Assembly (NCBI GenBank): GCA_963575745.1
Contig: CAUYUJ010022082.1
Coordinates: 1 to 64,000 of the forward strand
DNA length: 64,000 bases
From: Prorocentrum cordatum
Taxonomy: Eukaryota > Sar > Dinophyceae > Prorocentrales > Prorocentraceae
Reading direction: 5' to 3'
In this document: positions 1-10,392 of the stretch, one piece after another
Layout: every line of letters begins with the position of its first letter
Position numbering within the stretch: the stretch's first letter is position 1
Made by a program: the position numbers and the translations under genes
Notes under the pieces: generated by a model
Told to the model about the DNA's origin: nothing
The model's input: only the letters and a program-made list of their open reading frames with translations
Database searches by the model: none

Positions 1-900
1 TTGGGGTGAACATTTGAGAATACTCAGAAGATGGCCCCAAACAACCCAACAAGAATAGAACGATCGTCCCCGGACTATTCCTTGACTAGTTTCGAAATGT
101 CCTCCTGTAGAGGGGCAGGCCCGACGTAAGTCTAGGATGGGGAGGAAGGAGTGGGGAGAGAGGACAGAGGTGATGTAGCCGTGGAGCGCACGCGGAGGGG
201 CACGGCAGAGGGAGGAGGGGGGGGGGAACAGGGAAATGACGACCACGACGAGCTGGGCGTGTGGTTGAATCTGCGGGGGCACGAGGTGAGGATGAGAGGG
301 GAACGGCGAAATTCTATTATATAGGCATCGGAGGGCATAGGCAGATGGTGAGACATGCACACGTCTAGGAAGAGGGGACGCGGAAGTGGATACGACAGGC
401 ATGTCATCAGGAGGAAGACGAGGGAGCTTATGAAGAAAAGAACGCATGAGAAATTAAGATGTTCAATGACGGTGAGAGGACTTTGATAACTCTGCGCGTC
501 TACACATAACCATCGCGAGCATTTGCAATACATTGCAGACTCCGATGACTGTTGAACCTTCTGGGCGGAAGGTCCCGGGGAAGGAGAGCGTGGGCTGTGG
601 GACGCTCGGCACATCTGCCGCGAGACCAGAAACGCCAGCCACGAGATAAATGAACAGGCCTTGCGGGGGGCGGAGCAAAACAGGCGGAGGCGCAGACAAA
701 CACGAGGGCGACGTGCCTGGGCACTGGCATACCGCGGTCCGTCACCGTGCCCCCTGGCATGTCGAGGCGTGGTGGAATGCCAAGCACTGCCTGGCAGGGG
801 TTCGGCATAATTCCAGGGTGGAGCCCCCTCTCGACGCGCCCACCTGCGTGCACCGCCCCTCCCCCCCCCCCCTCCCGCTACCGAGGCTCCCAGCCTGAAG
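1..900. other. No recognisable gene
   Basis: Open frames exist on both strands but are proline/serine or arginine-rich low-complexity translations with no recognisable domain. I see no gene, RNA or mobile element here. Confidence 0.5.
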
Positions 901-924
901 ACCCTCTGGCACTCTCCAAATTCT

Positions 925-965
925 TCTCCTCCTCCTCCTCCTCCTCCTCCTCCTCCTCCTCCTCA
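925..965. repeat. CCT trinucleotide microsatellite
   Basis: Short uninterrupted CTC/CCT tract. The following 966-1400 is GC-rich unique sequence in which I recognise nothing. Confidence 0.9.
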
Positions 966-1434
966 GGCTGAGGAAGGCCACCAAGGCCGCCAAGAGGGCA
1001 GAGCATTGCCTCAAGAGGCCACCACCAACTCCCAAGAAACGCCGAACATGTCCGAAGACGCCTCTGAGAGGCCCCCAGGCACCCCCAGGACGCTTCCCAA
1101 TGGGGCCCTCGAAAGGCCACGAACATTGACATCCAAACGCTGTTTCCCTCGACTAGTGCGTGTACAGTGCGGGCGTGGTCGCAAAAAACCCTTCGCAAGA
1201 AACCCAACCCTGAAAACCCGCGCGCAAGGTGCACCTGGGGGGAAACCCGCGGAGCACCCTGAGCGCAGCAACCTATCTGACGGCCGCGGGAAGTCACCGT
1301 GCAGCGCACGGAGCGACGAAACCCGGGGCACCCGGGCGAAACGCAGACGGTGTCTTGACGCGCGCGACCCCCCCCTTTACGTGAAGGCCCCTGCTCGGGT
1401 TGATGCGCAATTCGATGGGTCCGCTGGGGTTTCG

Positions 1435-1715
1435 CCTGGCGGGCGCCCCGCGGGCGCCCCGTGCGCTGGCTGGGGTGTGGGCGCCCGCGGGCGCCTCGTC
1501 GGCGCTTCGTGCGCTGGCTGGGTGCGCCGAGGCCTCGCCTGGCAGGCATATCCGTGGGCGCCCCGTGCGCTGGCTGGGTCAGCGCGGGGCTGTCCTTGGG
1601 GGGCGCCTCGTCGGCTGCCCCGCGCGCTGGCTGGCTCCGCCGAGGCTGCGCCTGGCGGGCGCCCTGTGCGCTGGCTGGGTCCGCCGAGGCTTCGCCTGGC
1701 GGGGCCCACTGCTGA
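1435..1715. repeat. GC-rich minisatellite, irregular 45-57 bp unit
   Basis: The core GCGCTGGCTGGGT recurs near 1461, 1511, 1567, 1623 and 1668, followed each time by a GCCGAGGC and CGCCTGGCGGGCGCC type segment. Spacing is irregular (about 45 to 57 bp), so long open frames run through it on both strands. These frames are by-products of the repeat and not genes. Confidence 0.8.
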
Positions 1716-3264
1716 TGGCACCACGCAGGCTGCAACGCAGACGTCGCACCACGCAGCGCGCAGCGCATTGATTGCCCTCCCTAAAAAGGATATCGGGATC
1801 TACCCCCCCCCCGATTTCACCGCCCATCTTTTCGAGTTGCAATGTGCACATGATTCTGCCGCATCGTCCAGCGGCAACGTATCACCCCAGCCAGGCCGGC
1901 AACGGTTCCCCCCCATCCTCTGCAGAACATACTATGCGCGCGCACTCGTTTATCAAACGTCGTGAGTGTTCAGGGGTCCACATCAAAACTATGACGAAAT
2001 GCACACGCGCGCGTCGTCGCGCGCATGCAGAAATCCTTTCAAACAGCCTTACGTGCTGTACATATTCACCGTCCCGTGCCCCGAAACATAGAATAACACA
2101 TGGTTTCGCAACAAAAGCTGTGAAAGCAAGTTTGCGTGCACGCTCTTGCGGGTTCTTCCGGCAACCATTGGGTTTCATACTTCTCCTAGAAAATTCTACC
2201 AACTTGGACATTCGCGCGCGCATGTCGAAATCGTTCGAATGCCCATTTGCGCGCGTGCCGTCGAAAGAATACGCAACACGGGGGACCAACTACACACGCG
2301 CGCGTCGTCGCGCGCGCATGCCGAAATCCGTTACAAGCCAATGGCTTCGTAAGGCATTCCAAATCGAGTGTCCCGAGACATACAACAAACACGTGGTTTT
2401 GCAACACAAATGTTCAAAACATGCGCTCGCGTTCATGCGCATTTTCAAGAAACCCAACGGTTGTTCACACGTTTCCTTAAATACTGCCAAACGGGCCGTT
2501 TCGCGCCGCATGTCGGCATCATTCGAACGCCCTTGAGAGCGTGCTGGGGGGCACGGTCCGTGTCAAATAACACCATGCGGGCCACTCTCGCGCGTCAACC
2601 GCGCGCGCATGCCGAACTCCTTCCGAAACCTTCATCACCGACGCGAGGACGCAGTCATCGTCGTCGGCGTGATCAGCATCGGCGCCGTCACTGGCCGTGC
2701 CGTCGCCATTGTCATCGTCGCCGTCAGCGCCGATACCAGCATCATCGTGTCTACCGTTGTCGGCATTATCATGATACCGCGTCCACCCAAGTGGGCGCTG
2801 GAAAGTGCCCAGAAGTCAGCGCCACCACAGCCGCGTCGGTCGCGCCAAACTGGCTGGCCGCTGCGCGCGCGAGCATGTGCGGGCTAGCACGGCCGCAGAG
2901 ATGCACCAGCCAACACCAAGCTCTCATTGCAATTGCCGCCGCATGTGTTTCGTAAAACAACTTGCGGGTGGGTGGGTGGGATGATTGCACGAGCAGTAGA
3001 GTTGACAGCTGCGAGCTTCACAAGTGAATTCTCTTTCTAAAAGGAGAATAGACTCTACCCCCCCCGGACTTATCCGCTCCCCTTTCGGGTATGTAAATCA
3101 GATATGATTCTGACCATTCGTCTATCTTAAATATGGAACTGTATCATCCCAGCCAAACCGGTTTTCCCCCCCTGAGGTTCCCTTGTAAAACAACACTATG
3201 CGGTGACATGTTTTGTAATAACATAGCACTTGTTCGCAAATCCCTTGCAAAAAAAGGACGAAGT

Positions 3265-3335
3265 GCACACGCGCGCGTCGTCGCGCGCGCATGCCGAAAT
3301 CCTTCAAAAACCTTCGGTGCCGGAAGGATTTCGCA
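3265..3335. repeat. Hairpin box of the tandem array (representative copy)
   Basis: CACGCGCGCGTCGTCGCGCG is followed by a second inverted repeat, GAAATCCTTC ... GAAGGATTTC, with 10-bp arms and a 17-nt loop. Related boxes lie near 2002, 2292, 3439, 3737, 4801 (5' truncated) and 5088. Confidence 0.8.
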
Positions 3336-3886
3336 ATCCCCCCCCTGAGGTTCCCTTGTAAAACAACACTATGCGGTGACATTTTTTGTTCTAACATAGC
3401 ACTTGTTCGCGAATCCCTTGAAAAAAAAGGACGAAGTGCACACGCGCGCGTCGTCGCGCGCGCATGCCGCAATCCTTCAAAAACCTTCGGTGCCGGAAGG
3501 ATTTCGCAATCGAGTTCCCCAAAAAACATACAAAAACACAGGGTTTCGCAACACTGATTTGCTAAAGAAGCTTCCGCGCGAGCTCTTGCGAAATCTTAAG
3601 AAAACCATTTGGTTTTTTTTCAACAGTTTCACAAAATGCTACCAAACGGGCTTCGCGCGCGCGCATGTCGAAATCTGTCGAACGCCCTAGCGCGTGTGCC
3701 GTCGCGAGAACCCTCTGCCAAAAATGGGACGAAGTGCAGACGCGCGCGTCGTCGCGGGCGTGCGCCGAAAACCTTCAAAACCCATCGGTTTCGGAAGGAT
3801 TTCAAAATCGTGCGTCCAAAAAAAACCTACAACAACCTAAAATTTCGCAACACGGATTTTCAACAAAAGCGTGCGCGCGCGCTCTT

Positions 3887-3889
<3 letters not shown>

Positions 3890-3927
<38 letters not shown>

Positions 3928-4432
3928 CTCCTCCTCCCGCGTCGTCGTCGTCGTCGCCTACGTCGTCCTCTGTCTTTCCTCGTGTTCGTCGTCGTCGTCC
4001 TCTTTGGCGTCGTGGTCGTTTCCGTCGTCGTTGTCGCCGTGGTCTGCCGTCCTCCTCCTCCCACGTCGTCGTCGTCGTCGTTCCTCGTCGGCGTCTCGTC
4101 GTCGGTTCTATTTTGTCACCATCGTCCTCGTCGTTGTCGTCGTCGTTTTCCCTCCTCCCTCGTCGTTGTCGTCGTCGGCGTCGCCGTCCTTCCTCCTTCG
4201 TCGTCGTTCGCGTCATCGCCGTCCTCCCCTCCTCCCTCGTCGTCCGTGTCGTCGTTGTCGTCGTTGTCGCCGTCGTCGTCCTTCCTCCTCCCTCGTCGTC
4301 GCCTTCGTTGGCGTCGTCGTCGTCTTCGTCGTCGTCGGCGTCGGCGTCGTTGTCGTCGTCGAAGTCGTCGGAGACGTCGTCGGTGTCGTCGTCGTCGTCG
4401 TTGTCGTCGGTGTCGTCGTAGTCGGTCTTAAA
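3890..4432. repeat. GTC trinucleotide tract, copy 1
   Basis: Long interrupted (GTC)n with CCTCCTCCC and GGC interruptions. The poly-Ser, poly-Arg and poly-Val open frames in it are repeat translations. Confidence 0.9.
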
Positions 4433-5204
4433 AGGTTCTGCAAACCAAGTTGCGGGTGGGAGGGTGGGATGTTTGCGCGAGCAGTGGAGAGGACAGCTTC
4501 AAGTTGAGCAAGTGATTGATTGCACCACATATATTGCACTACACAGCTGGCACCACACAGATTCTCATTTTCTAAAAACAGAATAACATCTACCCCCCCC
4601 GGCGTTATCAATCCCCCTTTCGGATATGTGAATCAAATATGATTCTGACCACATGTCCATCCTAAATATGAATTTACACAATCCCAGGATGGCCGGTATC
4701 CCGCCCCCCCGTGCGGTTCCCTTGTAAAAAGCACAATGCGGTGACATGTTTTGTTCTAACATAGCACGTTGTCACGAATCCTTTGAAAAAATGAAACGAA
4801 GTCGTCGCGCGCGCATGCCAGCATCCCCCAAAAACCTTCGGTGCCGGAAGGATCTCGCAATCGAGATTCCAAGAAAACATTCAAAAAAAACGCACAGGGT
4901 TTCGCAACACTGATTTGCTAAAAAAGCTTCCGCGCGAGCTCTTGCGAAATCTTAAGAAAACCATGGTTTTTTCAAGATTTTCACAAAATTCTACCAAACG
5001 GGCTTCGCGCGCGCATGTCGAAATCTGTCGAACGCCCTTGCGCGTGTGCCGTCGCGAGAATCCTCTGCAAAAAATAAAACGAAGTACAGACGCGCGCGTC
5101 GTCACGCGCGTATGCCGAAAACCTTCAAAACCCATCGGTTTCGGAAGGATTTCAAAATCGTGTGTCCAAAAGACCTACAAAACCCTAAGGTTTGCGCGCG
5201 CGCG

Positions 5205-5757
5205 CTCTTGCGTCGTCATCGTCGTCGTCGTCGCCGTCCTCCCTCCTCCCGCGTCGTCGTCGTCGTCGCCTACGTCGTCCTCTGTCTTTCTTCGTGTTCG
5301 TCGTCGTCGTCCTCTTTGGCGTCGTGGTCGTTTCCGTCGTCGTTGTCGCCGTGGTCGTCCTTCTTCCTCCTCCCTCGTCGTCGTCGTCGTCCGTCGTCGG
5401 CGTCTCGTCGTCGTCCCTCCTATTTCGTCGCCGTCGTTGTCGTCGTCGTTGTCGTCGTCGTCTTCCCTCCTCCCTCGTCGTTGTCGTCGTCGGCGTCGCC
5501 GTCCTTCCTCCTTCTTCGTCGTTCGCGTCGTCGCCGTCCTCCCTCCTCCCTCGTCGTTGTCGTCGTTGTCGTCGTTGTCGTCGTTGTCGTCGTTGTCGTC
5601 GTCGTCCTTCCTCCTCCCTCGTCGTCGTCTTCGTTGGCGTCGTCGTCGTCGTCGTCTTCGTCGTCGTCGGCGTCGGCGTCGGTGTCGTCGTCGAAGTCGT
5701 CGGAGACGTCGTCGGTGTCGTCGTCGTCGTTGTCGTCGTTGTCGTCGTAGTCGGTCT
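5205..5757. repeat. GTC trinucleotide tract, copy 2
   Basis: Second copy of the interrupted (GTC)n tract, in the third unit of the tandem array. The pattern of interruptions is close to that at 3890-4432, showing the tract was duplicated as part of the larger unit. Confidence 0.9.
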
Positions 5758-6009
5758 TAAGAGGTTTTGCAAACCAAGTTGCGGGTGGGTGGGTGGGATG
5801 TTTGCGCGAGCAGTGGAGATGACGACTTCAAGTTCAGCAGAGTGGGTTGCACTGCATAGCTTGCAACTCATAGATTGCACCACGTACGCTGCACCACAGA
5901 GGCTGCACCGCAGGTATTGCGCATCCAGGGTGCAATCACTCCCTGTTTGTGGTCCACGCTGGCATCTATCTTATGGTTTTCGCTTGCCAAACTGTTCGGT
6001 CCAAGGCTG

Positions 6010-6330
6010 GCCCACCTGCGGTCTTCGAAAGTCAACAGGACCCACCGAGGGCCCCAAGAGCGCCACTGGACCGCCCCAAGAGAGGGCCATCAGCTGGCCC
6101 AAAGGAGGGCCTCCGGAAGGAATCATTGGCGGCCCTGCAGCAGCCAAGAGGGCCCCGAGACGGCGAAGACAGCAAAAGAGAGCCCTGAGACGGTCTGAGA
6201 CGGCCCCGACATGGCCCAGGAGGGCAACAATGGATCTCCAACACTGTCTCACACGAGGACAGGGAGGCCCCAAGACTGCCCAGATGAGACGGGAGCTCCT
6301 CGCGGAGCGGCCACGAGATTTGTCGCATGT
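6010..6330. repeat. Degenerate AAGAGGGCC / CCCAAGA repeat
   Basis: Irregular repetition of GGCCCCAAGA / CCAAGAGGGCC words. The same vocabulary makes up the right end of the window (62540-64000), so this is probably a small relative of that satellite. No gene recognised. Confidence 0.5.
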
Positions 6331-6639
6331 GACGGCCTTCGGTGCTCTAAGCTTCGCCAGCCAGAGTGCTGAGCTGCCGGGACGGTGCGCAGCGAAGCCG
6401 ATGGGGCGAACTGGCGCTACCTTGACACAAAGGCTGATGAGAACCAGCAGCAGCATACGCAGCGTGCACTGCAAGGGCATTCGACAAACATGCACAAGCG
6501 CAAAGTCGGCGCCATATTGGACTGAAACGTGTCGCCGAGCACGAAATCAAAATGGACTTGGAGGTGGCCGCAGGGAATACTGGCACACACGGCCGGCAAG
6601 ACTCCATCCTGCTTTATAACAGAGGATGCCCCCCCCCCA

Positions 6640-6770
6640 TCGGTGGGGGGAGAGAGAGAGAGAGAGAGACAGAGAGAGAGAGATATAAAAAAAGAGAGAA
6701 CGAGAGAGAGTGAAACAAGCACATATAGGGTATTAAAAAAAGGAAGGGAAAGAAAGGGGGACCTGGAAAG

Positions 6771-6802
<32 letters not shown>

Positions 6803-6990
6803 CACGACCGAGAGAGAGAGAGAGAGAAACAACGAGCGAGAGCGAGAAAACTAGCAAGAGAGAGAGAGAGAGAGAGAAACAAAAAAAGAGGCAACGAGCG
6901 AGAGCGAGACAGCGAAACAACGACCACGAGTGAGAACGAGAGCGAGAGGGACAGCGAGAGAGAGAGAGACACAACAAGCAACAACGACAG
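6640..6990. repeat. GA dinucleotide-rich microsatellite
   Basis: Interrupted (GA)n on the plus strand, opened by a C10 run near 6630. Open frames here are Arg-Glu or Leu-Ser dipeptide repeats. Confidence 0.9.
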
Positions 6991-7360
6991 CAGGAATGGC
7001 TCCATGGCTCCATATCCACCACAACGCACCGACCAGAGACCGCACCCGGTTCGCGCCCCCGCTCTACCGATGGGATCCGCGGGGAGCGAAGACCAGTACT
7101 GCGACCGAGTGGAGGATCGCTGAAATCTGGCGGCTCTCGCAGCATATCGATTTTTTCCCATCCATAATGTAATATATCATGTCCCGAGCGGCGCGGCCAC
7201 AAACTGCTCGCAAAGGGCCACCCCTCGCGCGTGGCCGAGCTTACCCTGGGTAGGACGAAGCTAGGACGAGGATAAAATCGGGCGCGGGTAAATCGAGAAT
7301 CTCTGATATCAGGCGGCTCTGGAGGATGCATCGGGCGCCGCGGCCTTCCCAAAGCGTTTT

Positions 7361-7500
7361 TGCGAACGGAAGTCAGCGACCGAGGAGTCAAATCGACCGA
7401 ATAGTCCGCAGGTAGAGGATGATGCGGAGAAAAGATGGGGATCTCTTATCCTCGCAGAAGCATCCTGCAGGATATCCTTTGTGTCCAATACCTGAACCGG
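7361..7500 (+). repeat. Dispersed repeat, copy 1
   Basis: About 140 bp alignable by eye (roughly three quarters identical) to 22764-22903 in the same orientation. Shared words include TAGAGGATGA, AAAGATGGGG, TATCCTCGCA and TGTGTCCAATACCTGA. The two copies lie on either side of the decayed coding and Copia region. Flanking 7000-7360 and 7500-8300 hold no gene I recognise. Confidence 0.7.
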
Positions 7501-9769
7501 TGGGATAGCAGGATGGATGGATAGATAAGGAAGATGCACGGTCTTCGCACGCACACCGCCCCGAATCCCACCCGCTCCGCGTTGGCCCCTGGCCGACGGG
7601 AGACAAGCGCGGGACTCGGGAACAAAGGCGCGAGAACATCTCAAGTCACACTTCCAACCGCTGAGCCCCCCAAGCGGGGCGCCACTCGGCTAGGAGGGGA
7701 AGAAAGGATCAACCACGCAGCGCGGGGTACTAAGGGGAGTCTACCCGCCTCTAGCGGGCCGAGGGCGCGCCCCCAAAAAACGCTTCGGCACTCCTCCACG
7801 ATACCCCGTCACCGCAGGCTGCGAGGTTGGGCGAAGAAACAGAAAATAGAGAAGAACAGCGAAAATCTCTGCGCCAAGTGCACCGTCGAAGCGCATCTGA
7901 CGCAGGTGTTTCCACCGGCGCGCAAATTCACGCGCTCCTTGTCAAACAATACGCGAATCAAAGTATGTGGGTGCGAAGCTACCCGAAGCGTAAACTCAAG
8001 AGTACGCACTTGATCGAAATTGCGGCAAACAATGACCAAACTGATAAAGATGTAACGATTCAATCACAGGGCACGCCAAGCCCAAAAGTCGCTGCCAAAT
8101 TATATTCAAAAGTCGTTCGTAGCAACCGAATGCCTACGAGGAACCGGATAATATTATCGACGGAGGTTTACCAACATATATGTCATGGGAAGTATGCTTA
8201 GCATTTGTCGGGCCGACAGGTAATCGACACCCTATGAAAATGAAGCCGATGACATGATCATCTACGACCCAGGTCAAAAAGGTACCAAGGCGACCTGCAT
8301 GGGTGCGTTTATGCCCTTATGCAGAGTCGTGGCGCCTGCCCATGATGGAGTAACACATGTCATTCCAGCAAGCATTCAAGTGTCGATCATTTTCAAAAAT
8401 TGCATTTGCATCTGTCCCATCATTTACCATGTAAACATCTGCGGGCCATAATATGCCAGATTCCATGTGCGATGTCCACGATTGTCAAACTTTCCCGTAT
8501 GATACTGGCCACCCGAATATCCACAGTTATTCCCATCGATATAGATCCACTCATTCAGGTCGCACGCCCAGTAGCGGCACGTGCTGCCGCGGTAATGCTC
8601 AAAGGTTGCAGCGCCACCGCGCCTCTGGGATCGCCGGATCGCCCTGCGAGTACCGTTCCGAGTACGCTTGTTCGCCACATGCTGCGAGCCTCGCGGCCGG
8701 CGCGGCGGCTGCTGGGCAGCGCCTATGACTGGCCCATCGCGGCGCGGCGGTGGAGGCGCGGGCGGCGGGGCAGAGCGGGGGTAGGGCCGTCTTGCGCGGG
8801 TGTGTCCACTGGCACTTTAACGACTGAATCGACGCTTGGACTGCGACTGTCGACGTGTTCGCCCATGTCGCATGCCATCAAGGTAGCCAAGGAAGCTGTT
8901 GGCGGAGAGGGCATGCGACCTGAACGCCGTTTTGGCTCGTTCTTGTGGTGATTGTACCAGATGTTGACCCAACGTTGTCCGATGCCCTTGATGGGTGCCA
9001 TGACAGCGACAGAGTTGCCGTGATGTCCCACATCGATGACAGGACTGTATAATTGACCGCGTGCCAATTTACCAGCTGCCTTGACGCCTCTACGCGGGAA
9101 TGGGGCATTATGATATCTGCACGCAGCGTTGCCCCACGGCTTTGCGCAAATGACGTCACCGCCCTGGGCGCCGTTGCACCTCGGGCCCCGACCCCGGCAG
9201 TCAACCGACAGGTTCTGCACCAATGGCTGGTTCAGCGTCTTGCAGATGAGCAAGCTGTTCCACCAAACGTTGTCTTTCACGAGTTGTTCGGCGATCTCTC
9301 GCGCGATCTGCGTCGGAGGAGAGCCTGGCGGGGGCGCGCGGGGACGGGCAGATGCGGAGGTGCATCGCGCGTGCCGGGCGGATGCCCGCCCGTGGAGGCG
9401 GCTTCGCGCGGCGCGCCTGGCCCGGGGGGGCCCCGACGCCGCGAAGCCAGCGGCGGCGTCAGCAGGCGTTGCCGCCGGAACAGATTGAGCCGCGGCGGGC
9501 GGCAGCGGCGGCGGAGAGCTGCGGTGGCGAAGGTTTGGCGGATGGCGTCTGCGACGCTGGCGGCGATGCCTTCGCGGGCCCAGACCCCTTTGGCGCTGCG
9601 GGTGCAGAATTTGGGCTTGAGGGCGCAGTGGCAGCCGGGGCTGGCGGCGGCGGCGGCAGAGGCACGTCGCGCGTCCTCGGAGGCGCTTCGGGCATGCTCT
9701 TCGCAAGACGCGTGACCGACGGCACAGCGTCACAAAATTCGCATTGACTCCGCGATTCCGTCATTTGGT

Positions 9770-10245
9770 CCAGCGGTGGGTATGTCCATGGCAAGCCGGA
9801 TTGAGGGCGCGGTACCTGCCCACCACCAGTACGAACTGCGAGCGCGGCACTGCGTGGCACCGTTTGCGGGCATATGATGGCGCCGTGCAATCCCAGCCAG
9901 AACTCGCACCCCACCTGCATTGCCGCTTGCATGTCGATGACGATGTCGACCTGCTCCTTCGGGCGCTGTAATTGGTAGCCAGGGAGCCTGGCGCCCGGGT
10001 TCTGCATGTCATCGCGGACAAAGGAGCTGGGACAATAGAAACCATCTTTCCGCACCTGTCGCGATGCTCCAAATCCGAGGATCATGCCGTACATCGCAAT
10101 GCTCAGCCAAGCGCCCCTGGTGGTGGCATAATGGAGATATTTGACGTCTGTCCATCGTAACCTCGTCCATACCATATTCCATGGTGCGCTTCGGATGCGA
10201 ACCGAACTATGGCCGCTGACAGCTCTGATAGCCAAGACGTTTTCC
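9770..10245 (-). pseudogene. Tpt1/KptA-like RNA 2'-phosphotransferase segment
   Basis: Tpt1/KptA enzymes remove the 2'-phosphate left at a tRNA splice junction by transferring it to NAD+. The minus frame shows the family's signature order: LAIRAVSGHS (compare IRAxQGHS, about 10205-10236), then LHYATTRGAWLSIAMYGMIL (compare YHGTxxxxWxSIxxxGLxPG), then VDIVIDMQAAM and CEFWLGLHGAII (compare the DV-IDxxxAxxxGxxFYxSxNGVIL block). There is no ATG start, and the frame begins right at a T/A homopolymer junction at 10330. Downstream frames are broken, so I treat it as a remnant. Activity is doubtful and the link to neighbouring frames is unknown. Confidence 0.65.
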
Positions 10246-10329
10246 CACGGGAAGTCAGGGCCGAAGATTTTGCCGCCGTCGAATGCGACGAAGACCTGAA
10301 TGCGAGCTTTCTCGTCGTCGAAATTCAAC

Positions 10330-10391
<62 letters not shown>
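10330..10391. repeat. T16-A46 homopolymer junction
   Basis: A run of 16 T is followed immediately by 46 A with no intervening base. The T16 and the first 16 A form a perfect inverted repeat. On the plus strand this looks like a poly(A) tail joined to an oligo(T), or an assembly artefact. It interrupts the Tpt1-like frame on the minus strand. Confidence 0.9.

Positions 10392-10392
<1 letters not shown>

Larger units (their letters stand above)
1770..5890. repeat. Three-unit tandem array, units about 1.25-1.5 kb
   Basis: Three related units can be followed. Each begins with a CTACCCCCCCC-type box followed by a GATTCTGACC or similar AT-rich segment (near 1800, 3050 and 4590). Each ends with AACTTGCGGGTGG / AAGTTGCGGGTGG and a GCGCGAGCAGTGGAG-like tail (near 2955, 4445 and 5775). 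The stretches beginning 3540 and 4898 match closely (offset 1358 bp). Inside lie CG-rich hairpin boxes and, in units 2 and 3, GTC tracts. No coding domain is visible. It resembles a satellite or a decayed non-autonomous element. Confidence 0.75.

Noticed and set aside
1006-1965. Long plus-strand open frame of 319 codons
   Set aside because: It runs through the GC minisatellite and has no domain; the same stretch is open in several frames on both strands.
3890-4432. Ser/Arg/Val-rich proteins in the GTC tracts
   Set aside because: All three frames are open because of the repeat; there is no non-repetitive domain.
8930-8945. Second spliced-leader remnant (TTTTGGCTCG)
   Set aside because: Only about 10 bases match and no upstream CCGTAGCC part is present. 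Chance similarity.
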